From NCBI GenBank assembly GCA_022225965.2, contig JAKJXP020000050.1, positions 1 through 64,000 of the forward strand: a stretch of 64,000 nucleotides of DNA, in the 5' to 3' direction. Both the position numbers and the translations under genes were made by a program. This DNA comes from Diatrype stigma (lineage: Eukaryota > Ascomycota > Sordariomycetes > Xylariales > Diatrypaceae). Positions 12,473-24,548 of the stretch are shown here, in pieces. Below the pieces are notes generated by a model. That model was not told the origin of the DNA, ran no database searches, and saw nothing but the letters and a program-made list of their open reading frames with translations. Position 1 is the first letter of the stretch; each line of letters starts with the position of its first letter.

Positions 12473-12507
12473 GTCGAAATGTATTCTGAAACAGTGATCA
12501 CTGTGGC
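12473..12507 (-). repeat. Right terminal inverted repeat (35 bp)
   Basis: It is the inverted partner of 4862-4896, ending CAGTGATCACTGTGGC on the plus strand, with one C/T difference inside. Confidence 0.7.
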
Positions 12508-13003
12508 CGACCGTAGCCAATCCAAAGATCCGATCGCTTCCTCGTTGGGTGGCCTATGACAGAATAGGTACGTACTTACTTACATAAGCCACACTACGCT
12601 CAAAAAGCCCAACTGCCACCAGCTGCCTCATGCACTGCAGGTGCCCGGGCAGGTGCTGTCTTTGATTATGTAAGTACCCCTCCCCCTTTTACCCGTATGT
12701 CTCCGTTTCGCGAAATCTGTTTCGATTGGTCTATATCCTTTTCATTATGTACATTCTCCCATATTTGCAGGTTTACCTGATGTTCATTGGGCCACAGCAA
12801 CTGAGCAAGGTGGGATTGCGCTGTGTCCGGTCTTGTTTAGCTAGCCTCATCCTTCCCCTCTCTGCTCGTAGCTGACGGCTGGTCATTGGCACTTATTTCC
12901 GCACTTGAAATCGGCCATTTGCATCTATCCAGCACACGGTGGCCTTGGCCTTTTCCTGCATTCTCCTTGTGTCAATGCATGGCTATGATGAATATCCTGC
13001 CGT
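12508..13003. other. Intergenic sequence, no gene seen
   Basis: Base composition returns to normal immediately beyond the right inverted repeat, so RIP stops at or near the element edge. I see no coding potential beyond short chance frames. Confidence 0.4.
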
Positions 13004-13490
13004 CTACGCATTTTTGGGATACATCAAAGGTACTTCATGGTTTGAAAGTGAGACCAGAGAGACTCCAGCCCTATCGAAGTCTTGCCTCGCACCGAGGTAG
13101 ATGCGGTCTGGAAGATTCGTATCCATAGCAAATAGGATATCATCTTTGGACACAGTCTGCCTAGTCTGGGTTAACAAGACAATCATGTAACTGATGAAGA
13201 TGAGAGTATTGGTTTCAGAAGGTAATATGAAAGTCCGGAACCATGATAAGAGACCTGATGGGAGAGATATCCAATACTTACATCATGAGGTTGATGACCA
13301 TTTGTCTCTCAAGGAACCCCCAGGTACCATACCACGCCGTAGGAATAGCTACGATGTGGTTGAACCAGCTGACCTGAATTCTTAGGCAATTCCAGGCTTG
13401 AGTTATACGGTAAAACGCATTAGCGGACTCAAAGTCGTCACCATCTCCAGGAACGGCGGCGTTAACGGGAAGATTGTCAAAGGGATCCAT
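13004..13490 (-). CDS. Possible small two-exon orphan protein
   Basis: A candidate gene of 131 residues has exons at 13282-13490 and 13004-13190. It starts MDPFDNLPVNAAVPGDGDDF with an in-frame stop just upstream. The first exon ends in a consensus donor (GTAAGT, 13276-13281), and the acceptor TTCATCAG (91-bp intron) keeps the frame as VINLMIYMIVLLTQTRQTVS. A hydrophobic stretch spans the junction (about residues 68-80), so one membrane segment is possible. I do not recognise a family. It could be a genuine orphan, the 3' part of a larger decayed gene, or chance. The in-frame consensus intron is the main support. Confidence 0.35.
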
Positions 13491-16400
13491 CTTCTAGTGG
13501 ACAAGTTGTATAGTTGGAAGCACCAGCGAGCTGTCGCGGAAATATTAGTCTGCAATATATTCTGCAGAGGGTCCAGGCATACGATACCGTGTAATTGAAT
13601 GATAGCTCGAATAACCAAGTATGGTGAATAGTATTGATGAATAGTATCAATGAGTGAATATCATAACCACCGTACGATGGAGCAAAGCGTGAGTGAATAC
13701 CGGAGAGTTTGTCTGACTATATATATATCAAAGGTGCAGAATCGACACAATGTTAGGACGAAAGTTATAAACCATTGGAGTTGACAAGGTATAACTAATG
13801 ACAGTTTCAACAAATTGAACTATTTGGAGCCTTAGGTACTGGAAGCATCATACTTCCTTCATTTGAATACTCAATCCTGACTTCATATAGTAGATTAATT
13901 TGGGAGCCTGGATGATTCATTCCTGGGTCAGGAGTACACTTTACGAAGTTGTCTTTTACATCCGACCCATCAAGGAGTATACATATTATAGCTCATAGTA
14001 GAAATGACGGCATCATCGACTAGGGTTCATGCATGAGGTTTCTTACTAATGACGGGGTCTGGACTGGAGGAGAAATCTCAAAAGGCCATGATCTATATCT
14101 TGGTGTACTAGGTTATGGAATAGGCCTACAAGAAGGTCGGACTAGCATTCCGTCGTGATTCGACACGGATAGACAAATGAACACGCTGTTAACACTTTCC
14201 ATGAAAGGTTTATCACATCCCTTTTTTGAAGGTTCACAGCCTTCAAGTGAGTGCAACATTGAGTTAGGTACTTTTCATCCTAAATCCCTCATTGGCTCGT
14301 AACAGATTGGATGTGAAATCCATCGATCGATATGCAAGATTGAGTACACTAGGTGATCATATTAGAACGTTGCGGAATGATCACAATGCCGTGTACCTAC
14401 CAACCTAGCAACACAGCCCGGCTCTAAGCCGAACACGAACCCGAAGCGATCCCGAGGCGATCCCGAAGTACAAAGGAACATAAGGTAAAGCCGAAACACG
14501 TGGCGTTTGATTGGTCAGCAGGGACCTAGTCTTGGGGATATCATTGAATATATAAAATGAGTCATCTCGATTTATAGATGAGTTCCTAATACGTGTGATT
14601 ACCAAAATTGTTACAAGTGACCTAACTTTTGGTTGTGCCACAGTGAATCATAATAACTAGTACCGAGGTGGTTCGGGATTTACCGTCTAATGACATAAGC
14701 GGAGCCATAGTCATGCCCCATTCTATCTGCTAATTAACAGCAAGCCAGCTATAAGGACTAGGCGGTTACCTAATGCATTGTAAATGGACTCGGCATCCTT
14801 GATTCACTGCTGAAGTTGCCAATACTAAATTCATGCTTATGAAATTAGATAACTATGTCTTTTATAGGAGGAAAAAGGGGGGGGGGCGAAGTGGGGCTTA
14901 CACATCTTGAATCACTTCGCCTTGATCTCAGCTGCGACTAGACTACTACACACAACTACCAAACAAATCCCACCAACATATAGAGACTTCTGATTTCTAG
15001 TTATAGACTAGTTCTACGACATATATAACTGCATCGATCGTATGGACTCTGAGTATCCTGATCTGGAACAGCCCCGAAGAGTGAAGACGAGCTGACCCTG
15101 CATATCCACTTCCGTCCTACTTCTGCCAGCCGCAGTGGAGCCATCAGCTCTTGGCCTGCAGCCTGCAGGTTTGAGTGCATGCTGTCCTCACCGTCCCGGG
15201 CAACCTGGCAGCGATCCTCCGCGATTACGTCGGATGAGGACAACGAACACAGGAAATCCGTTTTCCAACTGCGCCAAACCACTAACCAGGGAATCCCACC
15301 AGCTGATATCTTCAGCTTCCCCATGTGGACACGTTGTACGCGTAAAGTAAGGCTGTATGTACAGTTATAACGGCACTCAGAACTACCGTAAGAACTTCAC
15401 ATCGACGATATTGGACACTGAATACTGTGTATCTGCATATACCGATAGAGTTTCTTACCGACCCCTTGCATACTTTTGACTCAAGTATACCCCTAAGTCA
15501 GCTCATCTGGGGCATACCTATGAGTTTTGCATCTCTTGCGTTCTATCCTATGGCCGTTCATCACGTTATGTCATGTTAACTACCAATTCTTCTATACACA
15601 TCCTTAGGTAATGGATTATACTTGAAAACTATGACGGGACCTTATCGCATTCGGTGGAACCCCCTGATGCAGTAAACCATTTGCTATTCCAACCTCAGCC
15701 CCTATATTTGTGGGGCAACGTAGCTGCGCCGTAGCTTCAATCCAAGCAAATGTTCAAATGGAAGTTAGGGGTTAAATGCAGTGCACCTTTAGCATCGTTC
15801 CCACAATATCTGCCGCAGCTGAAATAAGGTTATAAAAATCGCGGACTAGGATGATAAGGTAGACAGAGTTGATGGGGGTTGGGGTATTGAGCTGTTCGTA
15901 GTGTTAGGCTCATTCCTTGTATTTTGGGAGCAGTCCGTCCTTTACTCCGGTCATTCATGGTTCTTGGCAATATAGCAACATGCGTTGATATCTAGGATTC
16001 ATAAGCCGTCTTGGATTTGAAAGAAGCCTACTGCGAAGAATAATATGCGGCTTGTCATAAGGCCGGACGGAACAAATGCTTAGCATACCTAAACCTAGCA
16101 CGATATGGAAGCGTATGATGCATAAATGCACAATGAACTCGAAAGGGGTGATATGGGCAGGCGCCAGGATGTGTACTCAGTGGAGATTATGCTAGATAAA
16201 CCAATCCAGCCCTACGTCAAGGCTGTTAGGACCCTAAGATGGAATCCTCATACACCGGCATGTGGTCCGCGTATAAGCGGATGCCATATTTCCGATCTGT
16301 AGTAAGCCATCGCCTTGCTGTTCGATGATGTATGCGGATCCCCTGAAGACTCCGCCAGTTCTATGGCTGTTCATACACATCGTAGGTGAGGCAGAAGGTT

Positions 16401-16728
16401 GTGAACTGGCTCTACTTAGACATAAGCATGTTCACAACAAAATTCGAGGCGAAGCGCATAATCTCATCTAGCGGTCACTATTAGTACAATGCATAACTGT
16501 GAATCCCGACGGGATCGGGATTTGATGGCATAGCCCATTCGACTCCATCTTGGTCAGCGTGACTGGTAACAAGACTGAAAGGACAGTCTCTAACGCCCTG
16601 AATTCTTGGACTTATATGAACCGGCTTGTGATGATCATGCCGTCTTATAGTCTCTCCTTGGCTTCTGATGAAACTTCAGTAGTTTACGAATAACCCCCTT
16701 TTATTTATAATCTTTCTGTATAGTCATC
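13491..16728. other. Gene-poor intergenic region
   Basis: About 3.2 kb of normal-composition sequence without a recognisable gene or repeat. Short open frames near 14405-14641 and 15001-15350 show no family motifs. A run of ten G lies at 14877-14886. The last part is the promoter of the GH43 gene. Confidence 0.35.
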
Positions 16729-17993
16729 ATGAGAAGTGTCATTTTCGCGCTGAGTGCTAGTCTTGGAGCATGCCTCCCATCAAGCGGAACTCAGGCATGG
16801 CCGGTAAGTCAAGGCTCGGGTTTGTATCATAGGCCTCGATCGAACAGATCGAGGTAAATGTGACTTCAATTCTAACACAAAGCTAGGCCGTGAAGATCAT
16901 CAACTCGACGAAAGTCGAACTGGAAGGACCCCTTGAGTCGCGGTGGAATGGCCCGCATATGAATATAAGCTTCCCGGACCCGTCGATCGTCAAGGACGGC
17001 GATGCGTGGAAGGCCTACGCGACCTCTAGTAACAATGCGCATATTCCCGTCGCCGAATCTTCTGACGCGGTTTCCTGGACGTTCACTGGCAAAGATGCGC
17101 TACCAGACGTGGGTTTCTGGGTGGACCCGAAGGATCGCGGGATATGGGCGCCAGATGTTTTCCAGAACGACGACGGTGATTTCGTGATGTACTGTGAGCA
17201 TGCTTCGAGAGCTAGACCTACCCCCTCCTCCTCCCCTGTTTGCCTAGGTATAGGTTTGCGTAACCAGTGCTAAATTATGAACGCGCCAGATTCCGGCAAA
17301 CTGAACGGCGGTGGTCGTTGCATTGGCGTTGCCACTTCAGCGAACTCGGACGGCCCGTTCACTCCTCTAGAGCAGCCCCTTATCTGTGACAAAGAAAATG
17401 GAGGTGCTATCGATGCGGCTGGATTCGACGATGGGGAATACCGTTGGATCATGTGGAAGGTTGACGGCAACGCTTTGGGCGGTGCCACTACCTGCACAGG
17501 CGGAGAAAAGAGTGACGAATACAAGCCGACTCCGATCAAGATCCAGAAGGTATCCCGCGATGGTCTCACCTTACAGGGGAGCGCCAAGGTTATCTTCGAC
17601 AACAACGGCAAGGGCGACGATGGCGTCGTGGAGGGCCCCTCCATGTATAAGGTTAGGCCAGGTTCATACGTGAGTGTTTCCGAATAGTTACAGTTTATCC
17701 TAGCCAATATGAGCTTGGTGTTGCTAACCTCAACATAGGTCTTGTTCTTTAGCACCCATTGCTACTCGAGTGACAGTTATGATATCCAGTATGCGTGGGC
17801 AGATGCTCCTGATGCCCAATTCGGTAGTCGTGGCGTCTTGGCCCAATCCAACGCTGATGAGCCGATCTACGGGCCTGGCCACATGGATATCGACACGGAC
17901 GGCTCGCACATAGTCTTCCACGGGCGAACCTCTCCAGGAAACCCCAGTGGCACAAAGAGGTACATGTTCTCTGGTATTATTGGCTTCGAATAA
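16729..17993 (+). CDS. Secreted glycoside hydrolase family 43
   Basis: Four exons fit: 16729-16803, 16887-17193, 17290-17669 and 17739-17993, giving 338 residues with introns of 83, 96 and 69 bp. The first exon encodes a signal peptide (MRSVIFALSASLGACLPSSG). The three catalytic acids of the five-bladed beta-propeller GH43 fold can be placed: the base Asp in NISFPDPSIV, the pKa-tuning Asp in GIWAPDVFQND, and the acid Glu in GVVEGPSMYKV. The splice at TACT|GTGAGC...CCAG|AT recreates FVMYYSGKLN, where family members have a YYS motif. Enzymes of this family act on arabinan, xylan side chains or galactan; the exact substrate is not readable. It probably functions outside the cell in plant polysaccharide breakdown. 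The fold and family are well supported, the specificity is not. Confidence 0.88.
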
Positions 17994-18264
17994 GCTCTAC
18001 GATGTATGGAAGTGATGAGGTCTACTGTCTACTGCACTGGAAAACTCGGATTATTTCAACTTGTACATAAATATAACGTTGTATATGCTGGGCTGGTGGT
18101 CTATCTCTATTGATTGTACATAGTATTGGGTCAAAGTAATCATATGTATAGATAGATAAATAGCCGTGTGATTCACTCCCAGTCCTGATTAGTTACCCGT
18201 CATTCAGGCTATGCTATGCCCATCGAGTCTGAAGAACGAATATAACCCCTCTTGTATAACCACC

Positions 18265-19425
18265 CTAGCCGACAGCCCGTCCCCCAATATACACCTTTCT
18301 GATCCTCCGCAAAGCGCCGATATCAACCCACGGCTCGCCCTCTACAAGCACCATGTCAGCTCGCCCGCCGACCGCGACCCGCCCCCTACCCCGCAAGCCC
18401 CAATACTCCGCCGGCGCGCTCGTAGCCGACCGCAGCGCCTCGAGGGGATCCATGATGCCGGCGCTCACCACGTAGAGCTCCAGCTCCCGGGCCATGCTCT
18501 CCCCGTGCCGGACCGCCATGCCCGGCATGGGGAGCGAGTTGGCGTCGGTCCCCGCCAGCAGGCGCACGCCCGCGCGCCGCAGGACCCGCGCCGACTCGAG
18601 CGCGTGCTCGAAGCTCGCGCCCTCCGCGCCTCGCAGCGCGGCGACGTTCTCCATCATCACGAGCGTCGGTACGACGGCGGTGCCGTCCCGCTCCCGGAGC
18701 TCGACCGCCAAGGCGCCGTCGACCGCCGTGTCTATCGGCACGTGCGTCAGGCAGTCGGCGCCGGCGCGGACGGCCATGCGGAACGCCTCCGTGGCGGTGG
18801 CGTGCACGACGGTGCGCAGGCCTGCGCGCCGCGCTGCGGCGACTACTGCGTCCATTAGGGCCTGCGACGGGCCAATGGGCACGTCCGCCACTACCTTGAT
18901 GTAGTCGCTATGGTCGACAGCGAGGCGATCGCGCACGAATTGCTCCGCGTCCGCCGGGTCTGTGAGCAGCGCCTCGGCCGGCATCCCTGGGATGTGGCTG
19001 TGCCTGCTGCCCGGGCTTGTCACTGGGGTTCCTGCAGAGAGCAGGTGCGGGCGGGGTGGGCTGCTGACGCCGCTGGTGGCAATGTCGGCGAGGCACGCCG
19101 CACGGAGCTGAGAGAGCGTCGATGCCGGGAAGCATGCCATGTCGCATGCCGCCGTGATGCCGTGCGCGGCTAGTGAGTCGAGGTCTTGCGGAGACGCGAC
19201 GTGCACGTGAGAGTCGATCAGACCGGGGATGAGCGAGCATCCTGTGCCGTCGATGACAACTGTGGTCGTGTTCTTCGAAGTCAGAGTGGTTTGTGGTGGC
19301 GGGAGAGCTTTGGCAATCGTGGTAATGGAACCCTCCGATATGGCGACGCTGTACGTTTCCAGGAGAACATCTGTGCCATCAAAGATGCGGACATTGTTAA
19401 TCACGAGCTCCGGTGTCCCTACCAT
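18265..19425 (-). CDS. Metal-dependent amidohydrolase (imidazolonepropionase/prolidase-like)
   Basis: A single exon encodes 386 residues from the start MVGTPELVINNVRIFDGTDV; an upstream in-frame Met at 19479 would add 18 residues without family similarity. The amidohydrolase-superfamily TIM barrel metal and catalytic residues are all present: HxH in GLIDSHVHVASP, a likely bridging Lys in SDYIKVVAD, His in TVVHATATE, His in CLTHVPID, and Asp in LLAGTDANSLPMPG. The C-terminus returns to the small beta domain (GRVAVGGRADMVLVEG). There is no signal peptide, so it is cytosolic. Related fungal proteins are annotated as Xaa-Pro dipeptidase or imidazolonepropionase-like hydrolases; the substrate is unknown. 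It is convergent with the GH43 gene. Confidence 0.88.
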   Translation of the reverse strand: MVGTPELVINNVRIFDGTDVLLETYSVAISEGSITTIAKALPPPQTTLTSKNTTTVVIDGTGCSLIPGLIDSHVHVASPQDLDSLAAHGITAACDMACFPASTLSQLRAACLADIATSGVSSPPRPHLLSAGTPVTSPGSRHSHIPGMPAEALLTDPADAEQFVRDRLAVDHSDYIKVVADVPIGPSQALMDAVVAAARRAGLRTVVHATATEAFRMAVRAGADCLTHVPIDTAVDGALAVELRERDGTAVVPTLVMMENVAALRGAEGASFEHALESARVLRRAGVRLLAGTDANSLPMPGMAVRHGESMARELELYVVSAGIMDPLEALRSATSAPAEYWGLRGRGRVAVGGRADMVLVEGEPWVDIGALRRIRKVYIGGRAVG

Positions 19426-20750
19426 TGTCCAGTTCGTTCGATGGGCAGCTATGGTAAAACCTGAGTGTCTTAGAGCCACATTACTCTTGATCTCAAAATT
19501 GGTACCTCTTATATCTCAGTGGCAATACCAGGATTTTAGCTCGGGACCATAACCGGTCATCTTATACAATTCATATTTCGATGGGTTAAACTACGCCCCG
19601 ATCGGTAGCCCGGCGCTTGTCTCACCCCGGGGCGGCGGAGATATGGACAATCGGCCGCTATTGACCATTACACTAGGTAACTTCCGTATTAGAGATATCA
19701 CAGTAGATCCCGGGTGTAAGCCTACTTATGTAGAGTATACTGTACCTAGGTAAGGTATGATTAAAGAACAGGTCGGGGGTCAGGCACACAGGCCGACCGA
19801 TCATCCGATATTTCCGCCTCAACTATCCCCGTCTTCCCGACCAACGATCATGGTCACCCGGAGACCTAGCATGTAAGATTTCGTAGACGACTTCAACGTA
19901 TACTGACATACGAGCCTCATTCGAATTGTTGTTATAACGTTTCCGGAAAGTGGGCGGAAGAAAATCACGGCGTTGTACCAAATCAGAGTTATGGAGCGGT
20001 ATCTACCCCTATTCCCATCGGGATGTAATGACGAATATACATATATCGATACTCACGAGCCCCTCTTGGTAACCATGGCCAACTTAATAATCTAAGGCGG
20101 TACAGTATTGAAAATACATCCTACTAATAGTGTTTTGGCTCCTCATGCACCTAAATAGTTCATTTCACTGAGGCTCATGGCATCAACTTGCCCCAAGTTA
20201 CTCGAAGACATTATCCAATCACTTCCCATGGGGCCATCACTGATACAGACTCTCATTGAGCTTACACGAAAGCACATGAGATGCCGATTCCAGACACTAT
20301 GAAATATCCGAAGAGAATACTATCAGCTCCGCACTCCGTCCTCCCCCGTTCCTTTGGACGTTGCGGGGAATCTGCAGCATCGATATGCAGACCTTCCGTG
20401 TTGGGCATGTGGAGCACAGCATGATTCCGGCATACTGGCCCATGGAAAGTGACGATTCCCCGCATCTATCATCCTCGTTCGCGGTGCCCAGACTGCCTTG
20501 CTGTATCCTTGGAAGCTCCACGGTGTGAATATGTCTGTGGACATCGCTAACTAGATACGGTGTATAAATTCCCGTCGGACCCTTTCCTGGTTTATCGTAT
20601 GTGACGATGTTACCGTGAATCTTCGATCATTGCTGCAGCTCCGCTCTTATTTTGCCAACTTTAGAGTTGGGGGTATTGAGTAACCAACCTTGATCTGTCG
20701 TGTCTGAGCACTTGGTGACTACTTAATCTAACATCACATTGTTCGTCACG
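19426..20750. other. Intergenic region, divergent promoters
   Basis: This region separates the amidohydrolase (minus) from the GH92 gene (plus), so it holds both promoters. A perfect TACCTAGGTA palindrome occurs at 19743-19752. Overlapping short minus-strand frames at 20262-20544 have no recognisable content. Confidence 0.4.
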
Positions 20751-23700
20751 ATGAGGGCTCGACATATCTCGGTATTGCCATCGCTATCGCTGGTCATTAT
20801 CAGGGCCGGAATGGGAGTAACTGGCTTCGACATTCTAGATTACATCGACCCCCTGATAGGAACAGTCAACGGAGGTAAGAATTCATCGCGGCTGCTTGCC
20901 CTCTAAACTTTATTATGCTGACTATGGGTTCAGGACATGTATTTCCTGGTAACAAGCCTACAATTGAGCCACATTCTCTCCCGCCATGATCTTTGGTCCT
21001 CTGCCTAGACTACCGTGGAATGCCAGAAGGGGACTCACTAATATGATTGGCCTGTTCAAGGCGCCACGCTGCCATTTGGAATGGCAAAGGCCGTCGCCGA
21101 TGTGAACACGGAGCTTCAAGGAGGCTTTGCTTCCGATGACGGCGAAAGTAAGGACTCATTGGTCATCGAAAAGAAAGCAAAGACCAAAACCACTAACAAG
21201 TTATGCCACAGTCACGGGATTTTCTCATATGCACGACAGCGGTACAGGCGGCGTAGGTCAATACCTATCTCAACAGATCGGATCTCTATAAATCCCATCG
21301 TGTAACTATATACTATATCTCATGCTAACGCCCAGACGTGTGCGGACGAACGAACCAGGGCGCATCGCTAGGAAACTTCCCACTCTTCCCGCAGACAGGC
21401 TGCGCCGGCGATGAGCTGAATAACTGCTACTTCTCGAAGGCGCAGCGGGCCTCCAAGCGGGTCAACGGCTCGGTGGAGGCGCGCGCCGGCTACTTCGCCG
21501 TCTCGCTCAACACGTCCGTTCGGGCCGAGATGACCGTCACCAACCACACGGCTCTATACCGGTTCACGTTCCCGACTGATGGGAGCCCGACGAAAAACCA
21601 AAGTGGACCCTCCGAGCCACTCCCGTACAGCCCCCTAATCCTCGCCGACCTCACAGACCTCTCGGACTCGCGCGGCGACGCCCGCATCGCGGTCGACCCG
21701 GACACGGGCCGGATAGCGGGCAACGGGACGTTCGAGCCGTCGTTCGGGATCGGGACGTACGCCCTGCACTTCTGCGCGGACTTCCAGAGCCCCACCCCGA
21801 TCCGCGACACGGGTGTGTTTCAGAACAACCGGGCCGGGTCGAACCCCAAGACCCTGCGGACCTTCGCCGATCACGTCAACAGCCCGCCTCTACCGGGAGG
21901 CGCTTGGGTGCAGTTCCATGCCCCCGACTCCGAAGCAACAGGAGCATCAGACGCGAATAAGAATCAGAATCAAATCCTAGCGCGCGTCGGGCTGTCGTTC
22001 TTCAGTGTCGACCAGGCCTGTCGAAACGCCGAGCGGGAGATACCCAATTTCGATTTTGAAGCGACAAGGACTGCTGCGGAGGAGGCCTGGCGCGCAAAGC
22101 TGAGTCCCGTGATGGTGGATAACACGGGCGTTGATGCGTCGCTGCAAAGAACGTTTTGGAGTAGTTTGTATCGCACGTTCATCTCGCCTCAAGACTACAC
22201 CGGTAAGTTTTGCCCTCAGGAGAGAACGACGGACCCATCAACTTAGTGAGAAAACATGCCCAGAATCTCCGTGCTAATACAATTCAACTGCAGGAGAGAA
22301 TCCGTTGTGGGAAAGCACGGAACCCTATTTCGACTCCTACTATTGCATCTGGGATAGCTTCCGAAGCACCCATCCCTTGCTTACTCTGGTCGATCCCCAT
22401 GCTCAAGCCCTCATGGTCCGCAGTTTGCTTGATGTCTATCGCCACGAGGGAAAGTTACCGGATTGCCGAATGGCTCTGTGCAAAGGCTTCACACAGGGCG
22501 GTAGCAATGCGGATAATCTCCTGGCGGACTCATACCTAAAAGGTCTAACGGACGGTATCGATTGGGCCACTGCATATGAGGCCGTAATATCAGATGCGGA
22601 AGGTCAGTCAAGGGTATCCTTTCATCTCTTATAGTTCGGGTAGCTTATAGGCTATGATGTCTAGTGGAACCAGCGCTATGGACGGTCGAGGGCCGCGGTG
22701 GTCTTGAGAGCTGGAAGAACTTAGGATACATCCCTACCGACGATTTCGACCCTTACGGCGTGGGGCCCATGACCCGGTCGATCTCCCGAACTATCGAATA
22801 TTCGTACAATGATTTCTGCATTGCTGAGATGGCAAAGGGGATGAATCGGACGGGCGATGCGGAGAAGTACCTCCAGAGATCGGGCAACTGGATCAACATG
22901 TTCCAGGAGGACTCGCGATCGCTGTTGAACTTGACGGGTAGCGCCAACCCAGCCGATCTCGTCGACAGCGGCTTCAGAGGCTTCTTGCAACCGAGGTATC
23001 TCAACGGCACTTTTGGCTACCAAGATCCCGCCCTTTGTACCCCTTTATGGTACGTACCTATAGCGCGCGTCTTTCCCTGTCCTAGAATACGCCTTCGAAA
23101 TGGACCCGATACTAACAGCTCATGATTAGTATGACTCAAACCCCCTACAGAACTGCCCATTGGCTATTTGTAAGTATATGAAGGGTATCGCTAAAATGAG
23201 ACAGATAACTTCACATCCTGCTACCTAAACTCAGATGGCCATGAGACGTACGAGGGCGGCGCCTGGCTCTATACCTTCTACGTGCCACATGATCAAGCCA
23301 CGCTAATCACGACGCTCGGCGGCCCGGACGAGTTCGTCCGACGCCTCGAGTACCTGCACAACACTCCGGGGCTCCTGTACATCGGGGACGAGCAGTCGTA
23401 CCTGCTCGTGTTCATCTTCCACTACGCGGGGCGGCCGGGGCTGTCGGCGCAGTACGCGCACCGGTACATCCCCAGCAGCTTCAACGACACGCTGGTCGGG
23501 ATCCCGGGCAACGACGACTCGGGCGCGATGGGCAGCTTCGCGGCGCTGGCCATGCTGGGGCTGTACCCCATGAGCGGCCAGGACGTGTACCTGATCGTGC
23601 CGCCGTTCTTCCCCGAGGTCAGCGTCGCCAACCCCCTGACCGGCCGCACCGCCACGATCCGGAGCCGGAACTTCGACGCGGGCTACCGCAACATCTACGT

Positions 23701-23872
23701 CCAGAGCGCGACGCTGGACGGCGTGCCGTACCCGCGGGCGTGGGTCACGCACAGCTTCTTCCGCGACGGCGGGATGTTGGAACTGGTTCTGGGCCCGCAG
23801 GAGAGTGATTGGGGTACGAAGGAAGAGGACTTGCCGCCGAGTGCGTCGACGCATTTCAGAGTAGACTCATAA
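20751..23872 (+). CDS. Secreted glycoside hydrolase family 92 alpha-mannosidase
   Basis: Nine exons give 828 residues: 20751-20874, 20934-20948, 21061-21147, 21212-21252, 21359-22202, 22294-22602, 22665-23053, 23130-23169 and 23235-23872; total coding length is 2,487 nt, divisible by three. Exon 2 is only 15 nt and supplies most of GHVFPG. Family signatures are clear: DYIDPLIGTVNGG, ATLPFGMAKAVADVN, GFSHMHDSGTGG, CIWDSFRSTHPLL, VPHDQATLITTLGGPD, GIPGNDDSGAMGSF (catalytic carboxylates) and NPLTGRTATIRS. Family members are Ca-dependent exo-acting alpha-mannosidases. A hydrophobic N-terminus suggests secretion. The region 23040-23240 is the least certain: I chose a TACTAACAG branch site and a 65-bp intron ending CTCAG over a 35-bp alternative. 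The gene appears intact. Confidence 0.9.
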
Positions 23873-24548
23873 AGATAATGACAGTCACCACCATTTTGAC
23901 ATTTTGTGTGCTGTTAGATAGATCAGAGGATGAGATAGAATTTAAAGAAGGGACATAACTATGTGATTCGCTTACCACTTCTTCGGGGGTTGGTATTGTG
24001 TTATCAACTCCCAGGTCACGAGGGTTTCCCCTTTCCTACATAATCATGTTTGCGTACTACAGAATCAGTTGTTTCCCCGAAAGGGCCCCGGATTATAGAA
24101 TGCCCTTGTTCTTAGCCTGCCAGTGGTGTACATCTTATTCCTCTACACAATAAAGCTAGGATATGATTAATAGGGATGATTCATCACCTTTAAATGTGAT
24201 ACACTGGCCTAGATAACAATAGACTTACTACGACCAGTAGCCTCTCCCAACCTCGAGGCATCTCATTGAAAGATCATATCTATAAGGTCTCCGGTCCCTT
24301 ATTTGAGTCCCAAGCCTTCTAGCATCGCGTGTTTCTTTGAACAATATTAGAGACAGATGGCAATGCCTTTATGAGCATGAGATAAATCCGTAAAAGATAG
24401 TACACGGGTGTCATCCGTGAAAAGGTCCATGTTTGATACAGGACATACAGCAACTTTAGCGTACTTATATCTGGCTAATGTGATGTGCATAGCTTCCCAG
24501 CCAAGCCTGAACCCGTCCTACTGTCTCCTCCACGCTCATGAACAATGC
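23873..24548. other. Intergenic, convergent 3' ends
   Basis: It lies between the 3' ends of GH92 (plus) and the BTB-like gene (minus). No gene, repeat or structured RNA is apparent. Confidence 0.45.

Larger units (their letters stand above)
4862..12507. mobile_element. TIR-flanked DNA element with nested LTR retrotransposon
   Basis: The AT-rich block is bracketed by 35-bp inverted repeats at 4862-4896 and 12473-12507 that match at 34 of 35 positions, the one difference being a C/T transition. Each contains the palindrome CAGTGATCACTG. If the internal Gypsy element (5135-12115) is removed, about 665 bp remain, too short for a transposase gene, so the host element would be a non-autonomous TIR or MITE-like element. 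GTAGCCA occurs just outside the left repeat (4859-4865 region) and again about 8 bp beyond the right one, which may be a remnant target duplication. Superfamily is not assignable; a CAGTG start would suit hAT, but this is weak. Confidence 0.5.

Noticed and set aside
14877..14886. Run of ten G in the gene-poor region, considered as another contig join
   Set aside because: No N or matching C-run is next to it and the flanking sequence is continuous; it may be a natural homopolymer.
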